From the NCBI GenBank assembly GCA_949128115.1, contig OX421962.1, positions 58,755,787-58,819,786 on the forward strand: a DNA stretch of 64,000 bases. The letters are read 5' to 3'. This document shows, in pieces, positions 33,253 through 45,070 of this stretch (within the stretch, counting starts at the first letter, position 1; each line of letters starts with the position of its first letter). The stretch comes from Anaspis maculata. Lineage: Eukaryota > Arthropoda > Insecta > Coleoptera > Scraptiidae. The position numbers were made by a program, and so were the translations under genes. The notes beneath the pieces were generated by a model. The model worked only from the letters and a program-made list of their open reading frames with translations, made no database searches and had not been told where the DNA came from.

Positions 33253-34660
33253 CTATTATGAGTGTAAAATGTACACTTTTTTCCAACTTGAAATTGTTTT
33301 GTTGTCAATTAATTACTTACACTTTTATGTCAATTTTGATCAAGTTATTAATGCATTGACCAGAAGTAGTAGGTACTGTTGATTTTTAGCACCAGTGATT
33401 GTGAAGTAAAAAAGACAGGGTGAATGAATTGGTTTCATCTGGCGAACGATCTACATGCACAAGAAGTCGCAGATAGCACACACCACAACTGGGATAGCTG
33501 CAATTCAACGGTTGTGAATTATTAATTGCTGTATATGGTAGTGGGTCGTTTTTATCGCACAGACTGGTTATTATTACCGCTAAACATGTAAAGTTATTAG
33601 TGTAGGGTACCTATGCCATACCTGAGATTTTTACATTTATATCAAATGGATTGCAGTAAATTCCTCGGATTACACAAAAAAAAAACAGAAAAGGAATTGC
33701 GGTCAATTTAAAAATTCCATCGGTTTTTCACACTCATATAAGAGACTGAAGGATATACCTAGCTTCACGATCCTCAAATTGGACTTATATTCAGGATGTA
33801 CATACCGTATTTGTGACGGCATTTGGAAATGTTGGCGTAAAAACATGCGTCGCTGGATTGTCTGTTGACACAAATAAGAGAACACATTTTGCGTCCACCA
33901 ATTCCGAGCACCATGCCCACACCACCACCACCACCAGCGGCACAAAAACTGATAATCCTATTTATTGTTGCGGGCGCGTTCGAGAAAAAAACGATCGATT
34001 CAGATTCTACCGCCGAGAAAATGCTATCTGTATCAAAGCCGTAGGTGGACTGGAAGAAAAGCAACACAAAAACGCTCTATTTAAACTACAGTATAACGTG
34101 GTTTTTACATGCTGATGAGTCGTTCTGATTCACACGTTTCAATTCTTGAATGCTTTCCCACTTTTATTTATTAGCGTGTTAATGTCTCATCTAGATAACG
34201 CTAAAACTGGTGTCAAGTTGGTGCCATACCAGCAGTAGCTACATCTGTTTGATGGGAAAAGTGATCATTTACATAGCGATGCACTATTTAATTTCCTATA
34301 GAGCTTTTCTCGGTCTCGGTCACGACAATTTAATCCTATCAAAAGGAATGCACTTATCAGTGGTCTCACAATATTGAAAGAGTATATAGGAGTATAGTAT
34401 ACTCGATAGTATACAAATAACAATAATACCTTACCGAGTGGTTTCAATCTTCACTCCGAAACTAGTCACTGACCCGCGTTTTCACGAACGTGGCGCTAGC
34501 TTTAGCTATAGCATCATATACACCAATGAAAAATGAGACCCTAGGGCGAGCCCTAAGGATTTTTCAGGTGCGTCCTAGTCGGTATAGAGATGCTGGATGA
34601 CAACTGAGTTGCCCTCCCGCGGCCCGCCACAGGTGCAATTCTGTTTTCTCCAGATATGAG
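33253..34660. other. Unassigned sequence
   Basis: A short CAC-repeat run lies at about 33918-33940. A 100-codon plus-strand frame at 33813-34115 shows no domain. Nothing else recognised. Confidence 0.4.
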
Positions 34661-34663
34661 TTA

Positions 34664-36134
34664 TAGTGCGGCGGTTAGTAAGAACCACCTTGCATTTTGT
34701 GATAAAAGCATGAAATTTGGCACATACGCTCTACAGACTGTCCTTCACTATTTACGAGGCGGACCCACGATGGAACCGCCGTGCAGCTGTCAGAACTGTC
34801 ATTTGCCTACCTTCCAGGGGCAAAAACTGAAGTCGATTATCGAGCTGATTCAAAAGTGACGTCTATCAATGCAGTAGACCTTCACAGTATAACTTCACTA
34901 AAACAGATGTCAATATTACATCTGGAGGGGGAATGGAAGGGAGGGGATAGTTCTAGCCGCGGCACAGATTTTTTTTATGTGTTGATTTCGGACCAAATTG
35001 ACAAGTTTGGTGTCGTTTCCGACTAAATTACATCTTCTGAGTTCAAATTGAATGTTGTGATTGCAGTTTAAAAAAAAAATTAGTTTTGTTGAAAAAAATA
35101 TATATTTCAGAGAAAAATTTTAGTCTTTTTTCATTTTGACTTTTATCTCAATTCCGGGCATTCGAAGTGGAAATCCCTATTGAGTTCACTTCTTCAAAGC
35201 TTCCTGTACATAAAAACCAGGTATGAGATCTGATTTTTACTCTGACAAGATCGTGAGCCTCATTTGTTCCTAAAGTCGTAGAAGTTATATCCAATAATTT
35301 TATTAATTTTCATGTACGAATGGAGGTGTGCGTGCAAAGCCTTGCAGTTTGTGATAAAAGCCTGAAACTTGGCATACATGGTCTATGGACTGTCCTTTAC
35401 GATATAAGAGGTGCACCCATGACGGAACCGCCGTGCAGCTGTCAGAATCGCCGCGATACCTTTGCACGCACACTTCCATCTGTACATGAAAATGATTGCA
35501 TATTACTTTCACTACTTCAGGAACAAATGAGGCTCACGAACTTGTCAAAGTAAAAATCAGGTCTCGTACATGGTTTTCATGTGCAGGAAGCTTTGAAGAA
35601 GTGAACTGAATAGCGATTTCCACTTCGAATGTCTTGAATTAGGATAAAAGTCAAAATTAAAAAAGCCTAAATTTTTTTTCTGAAATATATTTTTTTGTTG
35701 ACAAAACAAAATCTTTTTCTTTCAAACTGCAATTACAACATTCAATTTGAATTCAGAAGATGTAATTTAGTCGGAAACGACACCAAACTCATCAATTTGG
35801 TCCGAAATTAACAAATAAAAAAATCTGTGCCGCGGCTTGAACTATCTCCTCCCATTCCCCCTCCTTTTGTAATATTGACATATGTTTTGGTGAAGTTATA
35901 CTGTGAAGGTCTACTGCATTGATAGACGTCACTTTTGAATCAACTCGATAACCGACTTCAGTTTTTGCCCCTGGAAGGTAGGCAAATGACAATTCTGACA
36001 GCTGCACGGCGGTTCCATCGTGGGTCCGCCTCGTAAATAGTAAAGGAGAGTCTGTAGAGCGTATATGCCAAATTTCATGCTTTCATCACAAAATGCAAGG
36101 TTTCCCTGAAAAATGGTCGTTAACCGCCGCACTA
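34664..36134. mobile_element. 1.47-kb palindromic element with TTA duplication
   Basis: The TIR TAGTGCGGCGGTTA is flanked by TTA on both sides (34661-34663 and 36135-36137). The arms are inverted copies for roughly 550 bp, for example GACGGTTCC-type and TGATAAAAGCATGAAATTTG blocks. A third copy of the terminal motif (TTTGTGATAAAAGCCTGAAA, then the CCGCCGTGCAGCTGTCAGAA block) is nested in the spacer at about 35335-35450. That nested copy is bracketed by its own hairpin (TGTGCGTGCAAAG / CTTTGCACGCACA). A 3-bp TSD with TTA would fit PIF/Harbinger-type targeting, but no transposase is present. Confidence 0.82.
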
Positions 36135-36362
36135 TTATGACCCTCCGTTCAGGGGATGAGTTACGACCTCCACGGTAGAGTTGTGATTCCCCTTCCGAGT
36201 CATATGAGCTACGGCCGAGGTTACGACCCTTTGTAATGACTTGTGTTGTGGACTCGATCCGCTTTTGAGAGTTGTGTTGTGACCACGATATAAACTACTC
36301 AACAATTGAAGTGGCCCACCCAAAATTTTTAATGAAGTTCAAAGTGCCCTAGTTCCCGAAAA

Positions 36363-36638
36363 TATATATATATATAATCGTAACCTCTTTTACCCATCTG
36401 GGTGTCGAGGTGTCGGACGCACCGAGCCGCACTATGGATTTATGCTACTACCTACAATCATCTCGTTCATGTGCGTGTACAGGTAATGGAGCCGCCTTGG
36501 GCAAGTACACTACGCTGCATCCGCTCTCTTCGCGCCCAGCTATCCACCAGTCACCCATCCAGGTTCTGGCTTCTGCGGGCGATGCTTGACTTTCGTTATA
36601 GTAGCCTGTATGCATATCCACCCATGCCGTACCGCCGA
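36363..36638 (-). mobile_element. 5S rRNA-derived SINE (SINE3-like) insertion
   Basis: A 276-bp insertion with a perfect 14-bp TSD, CTAGTTCCCGAAAA (36349-36362 and 36639-36652). On the minus strand it contains AAGTCAAGCATCGC and CCTGGATGGGTGACTGG. These resemble the 5S rRNA internal promoter (A box AGTTAAGCA.CG and C box TGGATGGGTGAC). An unrelated body follows and it ends in an (AT)n tail. The opposite palindrome arm near 38155 retains the unoccupied target, so the insertion can be read directly as an occupied/empty pair. Confidence 0.85.
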
Positions 36639-37340
36639 CTAGTTCCCGAAAAAATAAAACTAATTCCAAATTTTTTTTTCTCACATATCTGCGCCCTTTG
36701 TCTATCAGAGGACGGATACAGAATTAAGTTCAAATCTTCCTTGTAAAACGCGTAAAACCCTTCAAAAACTAAAAAGTTTGAGTAACTCCCAATTCGAAAA
36801 AACATGTTTTTGGATATTTTCAACTGGTCCAGGGAGGATAGTACACCCATATCTCGAAACGGTTTTTGAATTTTCCGATTATCTTTCTCCACTACAGGAT
36901 GATTCGAGAAAAACAACTCCTTGGTTTATTGGTCATAGCTTTTTTCCTTGTTGACCGATTTTTATAATCTGTATCTCATATTAAAGCTGAAACTTCAGGG
37001 AACAAGAATATGTCTTTGAAATTGATGCAGAGGAAAACTTGAAATTGAGACGCTGCCTCAAAAATGACACAGATCTGAATAACACCCAAAATCAGATCTG
37101 GAGATGGAACTTGTTCGAAATCAACTTGCTTTAAAGTCAACCATTCAAAATTATCAATTTAAAATATACCTCTTCCTGTATATAAAATGATTTTTTGACG
37201 AGGGAATTAAATTATGGCTGCATGTTTTCAGAAGAAAATCAGTGTCCCTCTTACCTGAAAAAAATGTAACCTACGTTACGAACAACAAAGCTAGTAATTG
37301 AATTTAGAAACATTGTTGGATTTTTCTCGGTTCAATCATA

Positions 37341-37471
37341 CGGGGTGTTTATAAAAAACTGTGATCGCGGCAGGCATGAGTCAGGCCAAAAACCGCAGTA
37401 ACAGGCGCAATTATAGTGATCAAAAGAGGATTCCAAAGGCGATGCGATCACAGACATTTATAAACACCCGG
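37341..37471. mobile_element. 131-bp MITE at the palindrome hinge
   Basis: The ends CGGGGTGTTTATAAA are inverted over about 28 bp (with GTGATCGC inside) and flanked by TA (37339-37340 and 37472-37473). Confidence 0.82.
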
Positions 37472-39249
37472 TATAATAATTACCAGCTTTGATATTCGTA
37501 ACGTAGGTAACATTAGTTTTCAGGTAAGAGGGACACTGATTTTCTCCTGAAAACATGCAGCCATAATTCAATTCCCTCGTCAAGAAATCTTCTTTAATAC
37601 AGGAAGAGGTATATCTCAAATGATCATTTTGAATGGTTCACTTTAAAGCAAATTGATTTCCGACGAGTTCCATCTTCAGATCTGATTTCGAAGGTTATTC
37701 AGATCTGCGTCATTTTTGATGCAGAGTCTCAATTTCGAATTTTCTTCTGCATCAATTTCGAATACGTATTCTTATTCCCTGAAGCTTTAGCTTCAACATG
37801 AGCTACAAAATATGAAAATCGGTCAATAAGGAAAAAAGTTATGACCAAAAAAGCAAAAAATTGATTTTTTTTTTCAAATCACCCTGTAGTCTGTAGTGAA
37901 GAAAGATAATCGGAAAATTGAAAAACTGTTTCGAGATATGGCTGTACCAACCTCCCTGGACCAGTTGATAATATTCAATAACTTGTTTTTTAAAATTGGG
38001 AGTTACTCAAACTTCTTAGTTTTTGCAGGGTTTTACGCGATGCCCTTATAACCAACACGGAAAATTTGAACTTGATTCTGTATCTATCCTCTGATAGACA
38101 AAGAGCGCAGATATGTGAGAAAAGAAGAAATTTTGAATCAGTCTTATTTTTTCGGGAGCTAGGGCTCTTTGAACTTCATTGAAAATTTTGGGTGGGCCAC
38201 TTCATTTGTTGAGTAGTTCAGTAGTACCTCCTTTGTTGGGAGATGGGTTATTATTACTCCCAAGGAACAGCGGTAGGACCTCGAATAGTGCTTGGCGCCT
38301 GTGATTGGCAACTGAGTTGTGATCTCAGAAGAGTCCAGAAGTCGCATTTAAAAGTGATGTGGTGTTGTGTGGGCGTGTGATCCAGTTTACGCCAGTTTAA
38401 GCGACCATAAGTATACACATTCAAATGGTCTAGGGATCACCTCGAAATTTGGTCTCGATTAAAATGACAATTTCTCGAGATATCATTAATCAATTTTGGA
38501 AATTTTTGTAATGTTCGATGAAATTATCCTTTGACTACAAGGTAGCACCTTAGGTTATTCGATTGTGGACCCTCTGTACGATATACTACAAGGTGACAAT
38601 GAAAGGAGCGCAAAATTGACCTGATTTCAGAAAAGTCCCGTTTTGCGAAAACAAGTCACAGAATTTTCTAGGTGACATTTTCGGAAAGCGTACACCAATC
38701 CCGAAACGGTTTTAGACATTTGCTCATATTTTGTTTTCTCAAAGAGTTTTTTGTTTGTGATTTTTGAATTTTTTGGTGCAGACCCTGCCAGCGGTCTTGC
38801 TAACTCTTGAAATTGGACAGGAACGTACACAATAGCTCTGTCGAATGTATCATGAAACAATTTGATCCTATCGACCCTCAGAAGTGGTAAGAACCTGCAC
38901 CTCTTTTGAGACTATGACAAATCAAGCATGCATGCTGCGACATGTTAAATAGTGTTAAATAGCCCGGGGTGGTTCAAAATAAACCAGTTTCCGTTGCATT
39001 GCGATTGCTATACAGGCTGTCCCGAGATTAATGCAACAAAATTTACAGGGAGATAGACAATTGAGAAATAATGGGACTTTCTTAGTAAAAATACTCTAGC
39101 AAACGTATTAACGGAGATACAGGCCTTCAAAGTTGGTTTTTTAATACAGTTTTCTGTGCATAACTTTTGAACCGTTGAGCCGATTTCATTCAAATTTGTA
39201 CCAAAGTTTACTGAAATAGGTCTCTATCGAACAATATAAAGGCATTTCA

Positions 39250-40296
39250 ATCAATCAATCTATCAAAAGTTTATTGACCATTAAAAAGCTGTCAGGCAGC
39301 GAACATAGTATGTCAGATTACATAATAATGTATAATCACATTTATTGTATAGGTACAAAATCACATGGGTACACACATAAGACGAACAGGTAAAATTTGG
39401 GTGGGGACGACTCGCTACTGGACGCGACCGACGAAGTCGTCAACGTTGTATAGGGAACTGGCAACGAGGACCCTCTTCAGCTCGTTCTTGAATCCTGTAC
39501 TCTTTTGAATCGCTTACAGGGGATCAGGCAAGCCGTTGTAGAACTTCACACAGTATGGCGACTTTTTTAATTTCGCGGAGGTGTGTGTCGGTATGCTCAG
39601 CTTGGTGGACCCTCTCGTTCGGTAACTAATGGCCGAAGTCCTCATTCCTTAAAAACAGATGTTTGTTCCCGTGAGCAAACAGTGTACATCTGTATACATA
39701 AATACCGTGTAGTGTCAGCAGCTTCTTGGATCTGAAGGTTGGGACACAGGACTATCTCGATCCTAAGCCGAACATCAGCCGCAGAATCCTCTTCTGGAGT
39801 AAGAACACTCTGGATATGTTCGTCGCTCGACCCCACAGTATGACATTGTACTGCAGGTGTGTGTATACCATGGAGTAGTAGCCTGCGATAAGTGTTGCCT
39901 CCGAAACCATGGGTTTGAGCCTTAACAGAGCGTAATAGGCAGAATTAAGCCTGCCACATACGGAGTCGATCTGCTTTCCCCACGAGAGCTCCGAGTCCAT
40001 TCAGACGCCCAGGAATTTAGTGGAGGCAAAGCCGTCCTGGATCTGATGTGTGTGCGATGTTGATTTGCAAAATTGCAGACAGATCGTCTTGTCGGCATTC
40101 AAGATGAGGCGATTCTTCTGGCACCAGTTCTCCATGGCCCCAGCGACCTCATCCCTCGAAGCCAGTGTCTCCTCGAGTGTCTCCCCCGAGACCACCACTG
40201 AAGTGTCGTCGGCGAACTGCACCATTTGGCCCGGAAGGTCTAGGTCGTTCACGTACAGGTTGAACGTAAGAGGTGCAAGAACGGCCCCCTGAGCCG
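39250..40296 (-). mobile_element. Truncated non-LTR retrotransposon (second family)
   Basis: A minus-strand LINE fragment of about 1.05 kb, starting in the reverse transcriptase and ending in an (ATCA)n/(TTGA)n simple tail. It is flanked by a short TTTCA duplication (39245-39249 and 40297-40301). It interrupts a palindromic element whose uninterrupted counterpart is at 40860-40960, which shows the empty site. Family differs from the LINE at 2645: a different catalytic box and a non-poly(A) tail. Confidence 0.82.
39642..40296 (-). pseudogene. Reverse transcriptase fragment
   Basis: Read on the minus strand, the frame gives QGAVLAPLTFNLYVNDL, then QFADDTSVVVSG with the FADD catalytic box, then NRLILNADKT and FLGV. 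A TGA at 40001-40003 follows, where Trp is expected. It resumes in frame with MDSELSWGKQ and LQYNVILWGRA before a further stop. These are the finger/palm end and thumb of a LINE reverse transcriptase. The endonuclease and the first catalytic Asp are missing, so it is non-functional. Confidence 0.85.
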
Positions 40297-42693
40297 TTTC
40301 ATCAAACATTTTCAGGGGCGAAGATAATAGGGGGTACCCTCCCCCTTTTTCCCTCTTTTTCACCCCCCTAAATATTTTTGGAAATGGTTGCAATTTTTGA
40401 ATTCTACATTCAGTTTAGAGAAAAGGGTTAACACTTCCAAAATTTTGATTAAAGGCTTCATTTTCGAGATATTTGAGTTTGAAACTTTGGAGAACATCTC
40501 GGAAACACCACTTTCAAGGCCTTAAAAATTAAAATTTAAGAAAACTCAAGATTCCTCAATTAAAATAAGTTTTCTATGTGTTTCAAGTTGACAAACTACC
40601 ATTTTTGCTAAAAACATGAAGCTTTTCTGAACAAAAAATTGGGTCCTAAAAAGTGGCGGTTTTGAGATGTTTTCCAATGTTTCATTATGAAAATTGTGAA
40701 AGATATTGTCAAATAACTCGAAAATGAAGCCTTTAATCAAAATTTCGCGAGAGTAACTTTTTTCTCTAAATTGAACGTAGAATTCAAAAATTGCAACCAT
40801 TTCCAAAAATATTCAGGGGGGTGAAGAAGAGGAGGGAAAGGGGGAAGGTGCCCCTATCATCTTCGCCTCTGAAAATGTTTGATGAAATGCCTTACCATTG
40901 TTCGATAGAGACCTATTTAAGTAAACTTTGGTTCAAATTTGAATGAAATCGGCCTTATAGTGCGAGCGATTCACGAAATAATACTGCAAATTGTGATAAA
41001 GACAACAGATTTGGCACAATTATTCCTTGAACCAAAATGAACAATTTGACCCGCTGCACTAATCGATTAACCGCCGGGGGGCCGAGATTTCAAGGAGGCC
41101 AACTAAAAGACAACCGCTTTTTTTTAGCATCAAATGCGGCTACAGAACTATGCCAGGGGACGTTCCTTAATCAAACAAATGTCTAGATCATGATTTTGTC
41201 ACTGCAAGACGCTACTGTCGCTGGGAGCCCCAATATCACCCCCATGTTGAATTTGGGATCTTTCTTGAACTGGATGGCAATGGTATCCGAAGTGGACGTG
41301 TGATATGTTATTTCCAATGTTTTCAGGGTCTGCGAATGTGATTCTGCAGACGAAATTTGCTTTTAATTACATTTGAGGGGAGGGGGAGGAAACAAAATAT
41401 CAATAATTTTTTTAAAGCACTCCGGATTGCCACTGAATCGGCTCTGGTAATATTATAGCATGAATTTGATATGTAGATTACGATTCCGCTACTGTCAGAG
41501 CGGCGCGACAACCGGAAGTCAAGTAACAGTCACCATATCTGAATCCAAATACTATCTCGTTTCTTTGGCATTGATCGACAGAAGGGGTGTGGGGTATCAT
41601 TTCTGAGGTTTTTGGGGTCTCGGAACTCATTTTTGAAAGTGAAAATGTGATCAGACCATGATTGGAGAAGCTGGTCAAAATATGAACTTTTTTGATCAAG
41701 GCACCCAACACCATCATAACCACATGCTTGGAGACTTTTCTTCATAAATCAACTATACAGATCATGATGCCGCTACTGCGAAAGCGATGCGACAACCGTG
41801 AGTCGAGTTAAAATTGGCTTGAAAACACGTGTTTTGAGGCTACTATTCTTCAATTTTGTTCCAACCCCATTTCTACTTTCAGAAATGAATTCCGAGACCC
41901 TAAAAACCTTAGAAATGATACCCCACACCACCACTGTCGACCAATGCCAAAGAAACGAGATACTACTCGTATTGAAATTCATATAATGGCGGCCATAACT
42001 TCACTTCCGGCTGTCACACAGCTTTGACAGTGGCAAAATCGTAACACACATATCCAATTCATGCTACAACGTCAGCAAGCTTGATTCAAAAGCATCTCAG
42101 AGTGCTTGAGAAAAAAAAATCATTTTTTATTCTCTCCCCCTCCCTCCAAATCCATTTATTTTAAAAACGGATAGCATGTGGAAACGTAAATTCATGGACC
42201 CAGAGACTATACGAAAAGATATTTTGCATGTTCAATTTGATTACCATTATTATTAGATAAAAATATATCAAGTTTTTCTTGAATATACCAAATTTAACTC
42301 GACTCACGGTTGTCGCATCGCTCTCGCGATAGCGGCATCGTGATCTGCATAGTTGATTTATGAAGAAAAGTTTCCAAGCATGAAGTCATTATGGTGTTGG
42401 GTGCATTGATCAAAAAAGTTCATATTTTGACCAGCTTCTCCAATCCTGGTCTGATCACATTTTTACTTTTTAAAATGAGTTCCGAGACCCCAGAAACCTT
42501 AGAAATGATACCCCACACCCCTTCTGTCAATCAATGCCTAAGAAACGAGATGGTATTTGAATTCATATATGGTGGCTGTTACTTGACTTCCGGTTGTCGC
42601 GCCGCTCTGACAGTGGCGGAATCGTAATCTACATATCAAATTTATGCTATCACATCACCAAACCCGATTCAGTGGCAATTCGGAGTGCATTAA

Positions 42694-44124
42694 CCCATAT
42701 AGCCCGGCCGTCCTTTATAAAGGACGGTAAAAGTTTTTTGCCCAATAATCAACTGCTATTACTAGTATAAACAGATAAAGTCACTACATACCAAACTTCA
42801 AGTATTGAGAGCCAATTCATATCACTAGTTCGTTATAATTACTGAATTTGCTTGTATGGTGCCCTTTTGTTTGTTGTTGGCTTTTACAATGAATAACCAG
42901 AGGTAGATATATTTTGTTGTTGATAGCAGTTTATGATTGTTTTTTTTTATATTTGGGTACTTCAAAGATCAAGTAACTTGCCTGCTGCCAAAACTTCAAT
43001 TTTCTTTCAAACCGTCCCGTGCAAAAACACGGTGTCCTTTATAAAGGACGGTAGGTCTATCCACTACTATCAACTACAATGATGTCGTTTTTATTTCACT
43101 TAAGGAAAATACCCTTTACCATAGCACAGTTACTGGAAGAAATCGAGAAGAATGTATTGAAGATATTCCAGGAGAAATAGCTGTTCTTTTCTCAAAAATT
43201 TAAACGATTAATGCGATACGGATGAAGATTCAGCAGAAGATAATTTTATTGAACCAAACAATTTGCCAAAAGCGCAACTCAGAGCCGAATTTGGGCTACA
43301 AGTTTTGGATTGGGGCTTTGCGGCTAGGCATTATTGTCTATTTTGAGAAATGACGAGGTTCTCGTGATCAGAAGAAAAAGCACATCGTAGCACGTAGATC
43401 AACCGCTACTGATATCATACTACGAGAATATGGGCGGTGTAGATCGTGATGATCAAAATCAAGGCTAATACAGAGTTTCAGTCAGAGGAAAAAATGGTAT
43501 TCTCCACCATTTGCTCACTGCTTAGATATGACTATGCAAAAATCTTGGCGACTGAATAAAGATAATGGCGGAAACCTCGACCAACTAAAGTTCCAAAGAT
43601 CTATGAGTACAGAGCTGCTGGAAACTAACAATAAAATGACAAAGAAAAAGACCTTGGGAACCACCCAGAAATTTGCATGAGTTTTTTCATGAGCTGAGAA
43701 AATCACCGGCGATGCGCGGCATGTCATAAAAAAAGCCAATTATATGTGCAAAAACTGTTATGTCGGCTTGCATCTCAAGGATTGTTTCATTTTTCACCAC
43801 ACTCAAAATTTATGTTTGTTTGTTTAGGTTTTCCTTAAATGTTTTTTTTCTTTTGTTCTCTGATGTTTTTTGTTTTATATCGATAATTTCATGTTTTTGA
43901 AGTGCAAGGGAACATTTTTCAGTCGTTTGATGTTTTCAAAAAATTTATATTTCATAGTAGTACATAGCCCTACCGTCCTTTTAAAAGGACAGCACTTTTC
44001 AACTAAATACAACACTCAAAGAATTTTTTTCTTATTTTTGTATAATTCCACTCTGCTTAAAAGACCAGAATTTCAAGAAAAATTTTCGCTTACGAAAAAA
44101 AATTTAATTCCGGACATATATGGG
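42694..44124 (+). mobile_element. Internally deleted piggyBac element with TTAA target
   Basis: The element starts CCCATATAG and ends ATATATGGG, each flanked by TTAA (42690-42693 and 44125-44128), the invariable piggyBac duplication. It encodes degraded piggyBac transposase fragments on the plus strand. Three copies of a palindromic GTCCTTTATAAAGGAC-like motif occur near 42710, 43035 and 43976. The corresponding point of the left arm of the giant inverted repeat (41420-41430) lacks it, so it inserted after the inverted repeat formed. Confidence 0.9.
43140..43827 (+). pseudogene. Degraded piggyBac transposase
   Basis: Pieces of the DDE transposase are seen in order. An acidic N-terminal stretch (DEDSAEDNF) lies near 43220. 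YYENMGGVDRDDQN at 43418 covers the last catalytic Asp region typical of the family. YRVSVRGKKWYSP and a downstream MQKSW..N motif follow. A Cys-rich tail near 43720-43810 (YMCKNCYVGLHLKDC, then FHH) is like the C-terminal cysteine-rich domain. The region with the first two catalytic Asp residues is deleted. There is an in-frame stop after DDQNQG and at least one frameshift before the tail, so no enzyme is made. Confidence 0.85.
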
Positions 44125-45070
44125 TTAAAAAAAACTATCAATATTTCGTTTCCCTTCCCTCGAATGTAAGTAAAAACCACTTTCGTCTGCAGAATCACAT
44201 TCGCAGAAAATTCAACATGGGGGTGACATTAGGGCTCCTAGAGACAGTAGCGTCTTGCATTGACAAAATCATGTTCTGGACATTTGTTTGATTAGGAAAC
44301 GTCCCCTGGCATAGTTCTGTAGCGGCATTTGATGCTTGAAAAAAAAGTGGTTGTCTTTTAGTTGGCCCCTTGAAATCTCGGCGCCCCGGCGGTTAATCAA
44401 TTAGTGCAACGGGTCAAATTGTTCATTTTGACTCAAGCAATAATTGTGCCAAATCTGCTGCTTTTATCACAATTTGCAGTATAATCCTGAATTTTGCCGC
44501 GAACCGCTAGCACTGGTTCAAAATTTATGCGAAGAAAACTGTATTAAAAAACCAACTTTGAAGGCATGTATCTCCGTTATTACGTTTGCGAGAGTATTTT
44601 TACTAAGGAAGTCATTTCTCTACCAATTTTTCCCATCACACTCGTATATATGCTTCTTCACAGCTTGATTCTCGGTCCATAAATCACAAAAAAATCAATA
44701 GCTCTTTGAAAAACCAAAATACGATCAAAAGTCCAAAACCGTTTCGGGATATTAATGTACGCTTTGCAAAAATGTTGCCTAGAAAATTCTGCGACTTGTT
44801 TTCTCAAAACGGGACCTTGCTGAAGTCAGGTCATTTTTGCGCCCCTTCCATTGTCACTCTGTATATCGTTCATAAGGTCAACACTCGGGTCAACAATAGG
44901 ATGACCCAAGGTGGCACCTTGTAGTCAAAAGATTACTCTATCGAGCACCATAAAAAATTCCAAAATCGGCTGATGTTTTCTCAAGAAAGTGTCGTTTAAG
45001 CCGAAACAAAATTTCGGGGTGATCCCTAGATCATTTGGGTGTGTATAATAATATGCAAACTTAAATTTAT

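Larger units (their letters stand above)
36292..38215. mobile_element. 1.9-kb palindrome interrupted by two insertions
   Basis: The left arm (about 36292-37335) and right arm (about 37476-38215) are inverted copies. They share AAGTGGCCCACCCAAAATTT, GATAATCGGAAAATT, CAGATCTG-containing and GAGGGACACTGATTTTC blocks. The left arm is longer because a 5S-derived SINE sits in it. The hinge holds a small MITE. No coding capacity. Confidence 0.8.
38388..45070. repeat. Giant inverted repeat (6.7 kb)
   Basis: The left arm is about 38388-41813 and the right arm about 42299-45070, in opposite orientation around a 0.5-kb spacer. Matching landmarks include GGTCTAGGGATCACC/GGTGATCCCTAGATC at the outer ends, AACCGTTTCGGGAT-type blocks (38691/44741), GTTGTCTTTTAGTTGGC (41095/44351), CTTCCGGTTGTCGCGCCGC (41503/42584) and CGACTCACGGTTGTCGCATC near the hinge. 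The left arm has gained a LINE fragment within a palindromic element; the right arm has gained a piggyBac. The spacer carries a further partial copy of the 42.48-42.62 kb segment. No coding frame of its own. Confidence 0.85.

Noticed and set aside
33903..33945. His/Thr-rich coding repeat
   Set aside because: Due to a short CAC run; no supporting exon structure.
36530..36638. Possible 5S rRNA gene
   Set aside because: Only promoter-region similarity is present, inside a TSD-flanked insertion; the 5S sequence is incomplete and diverged.
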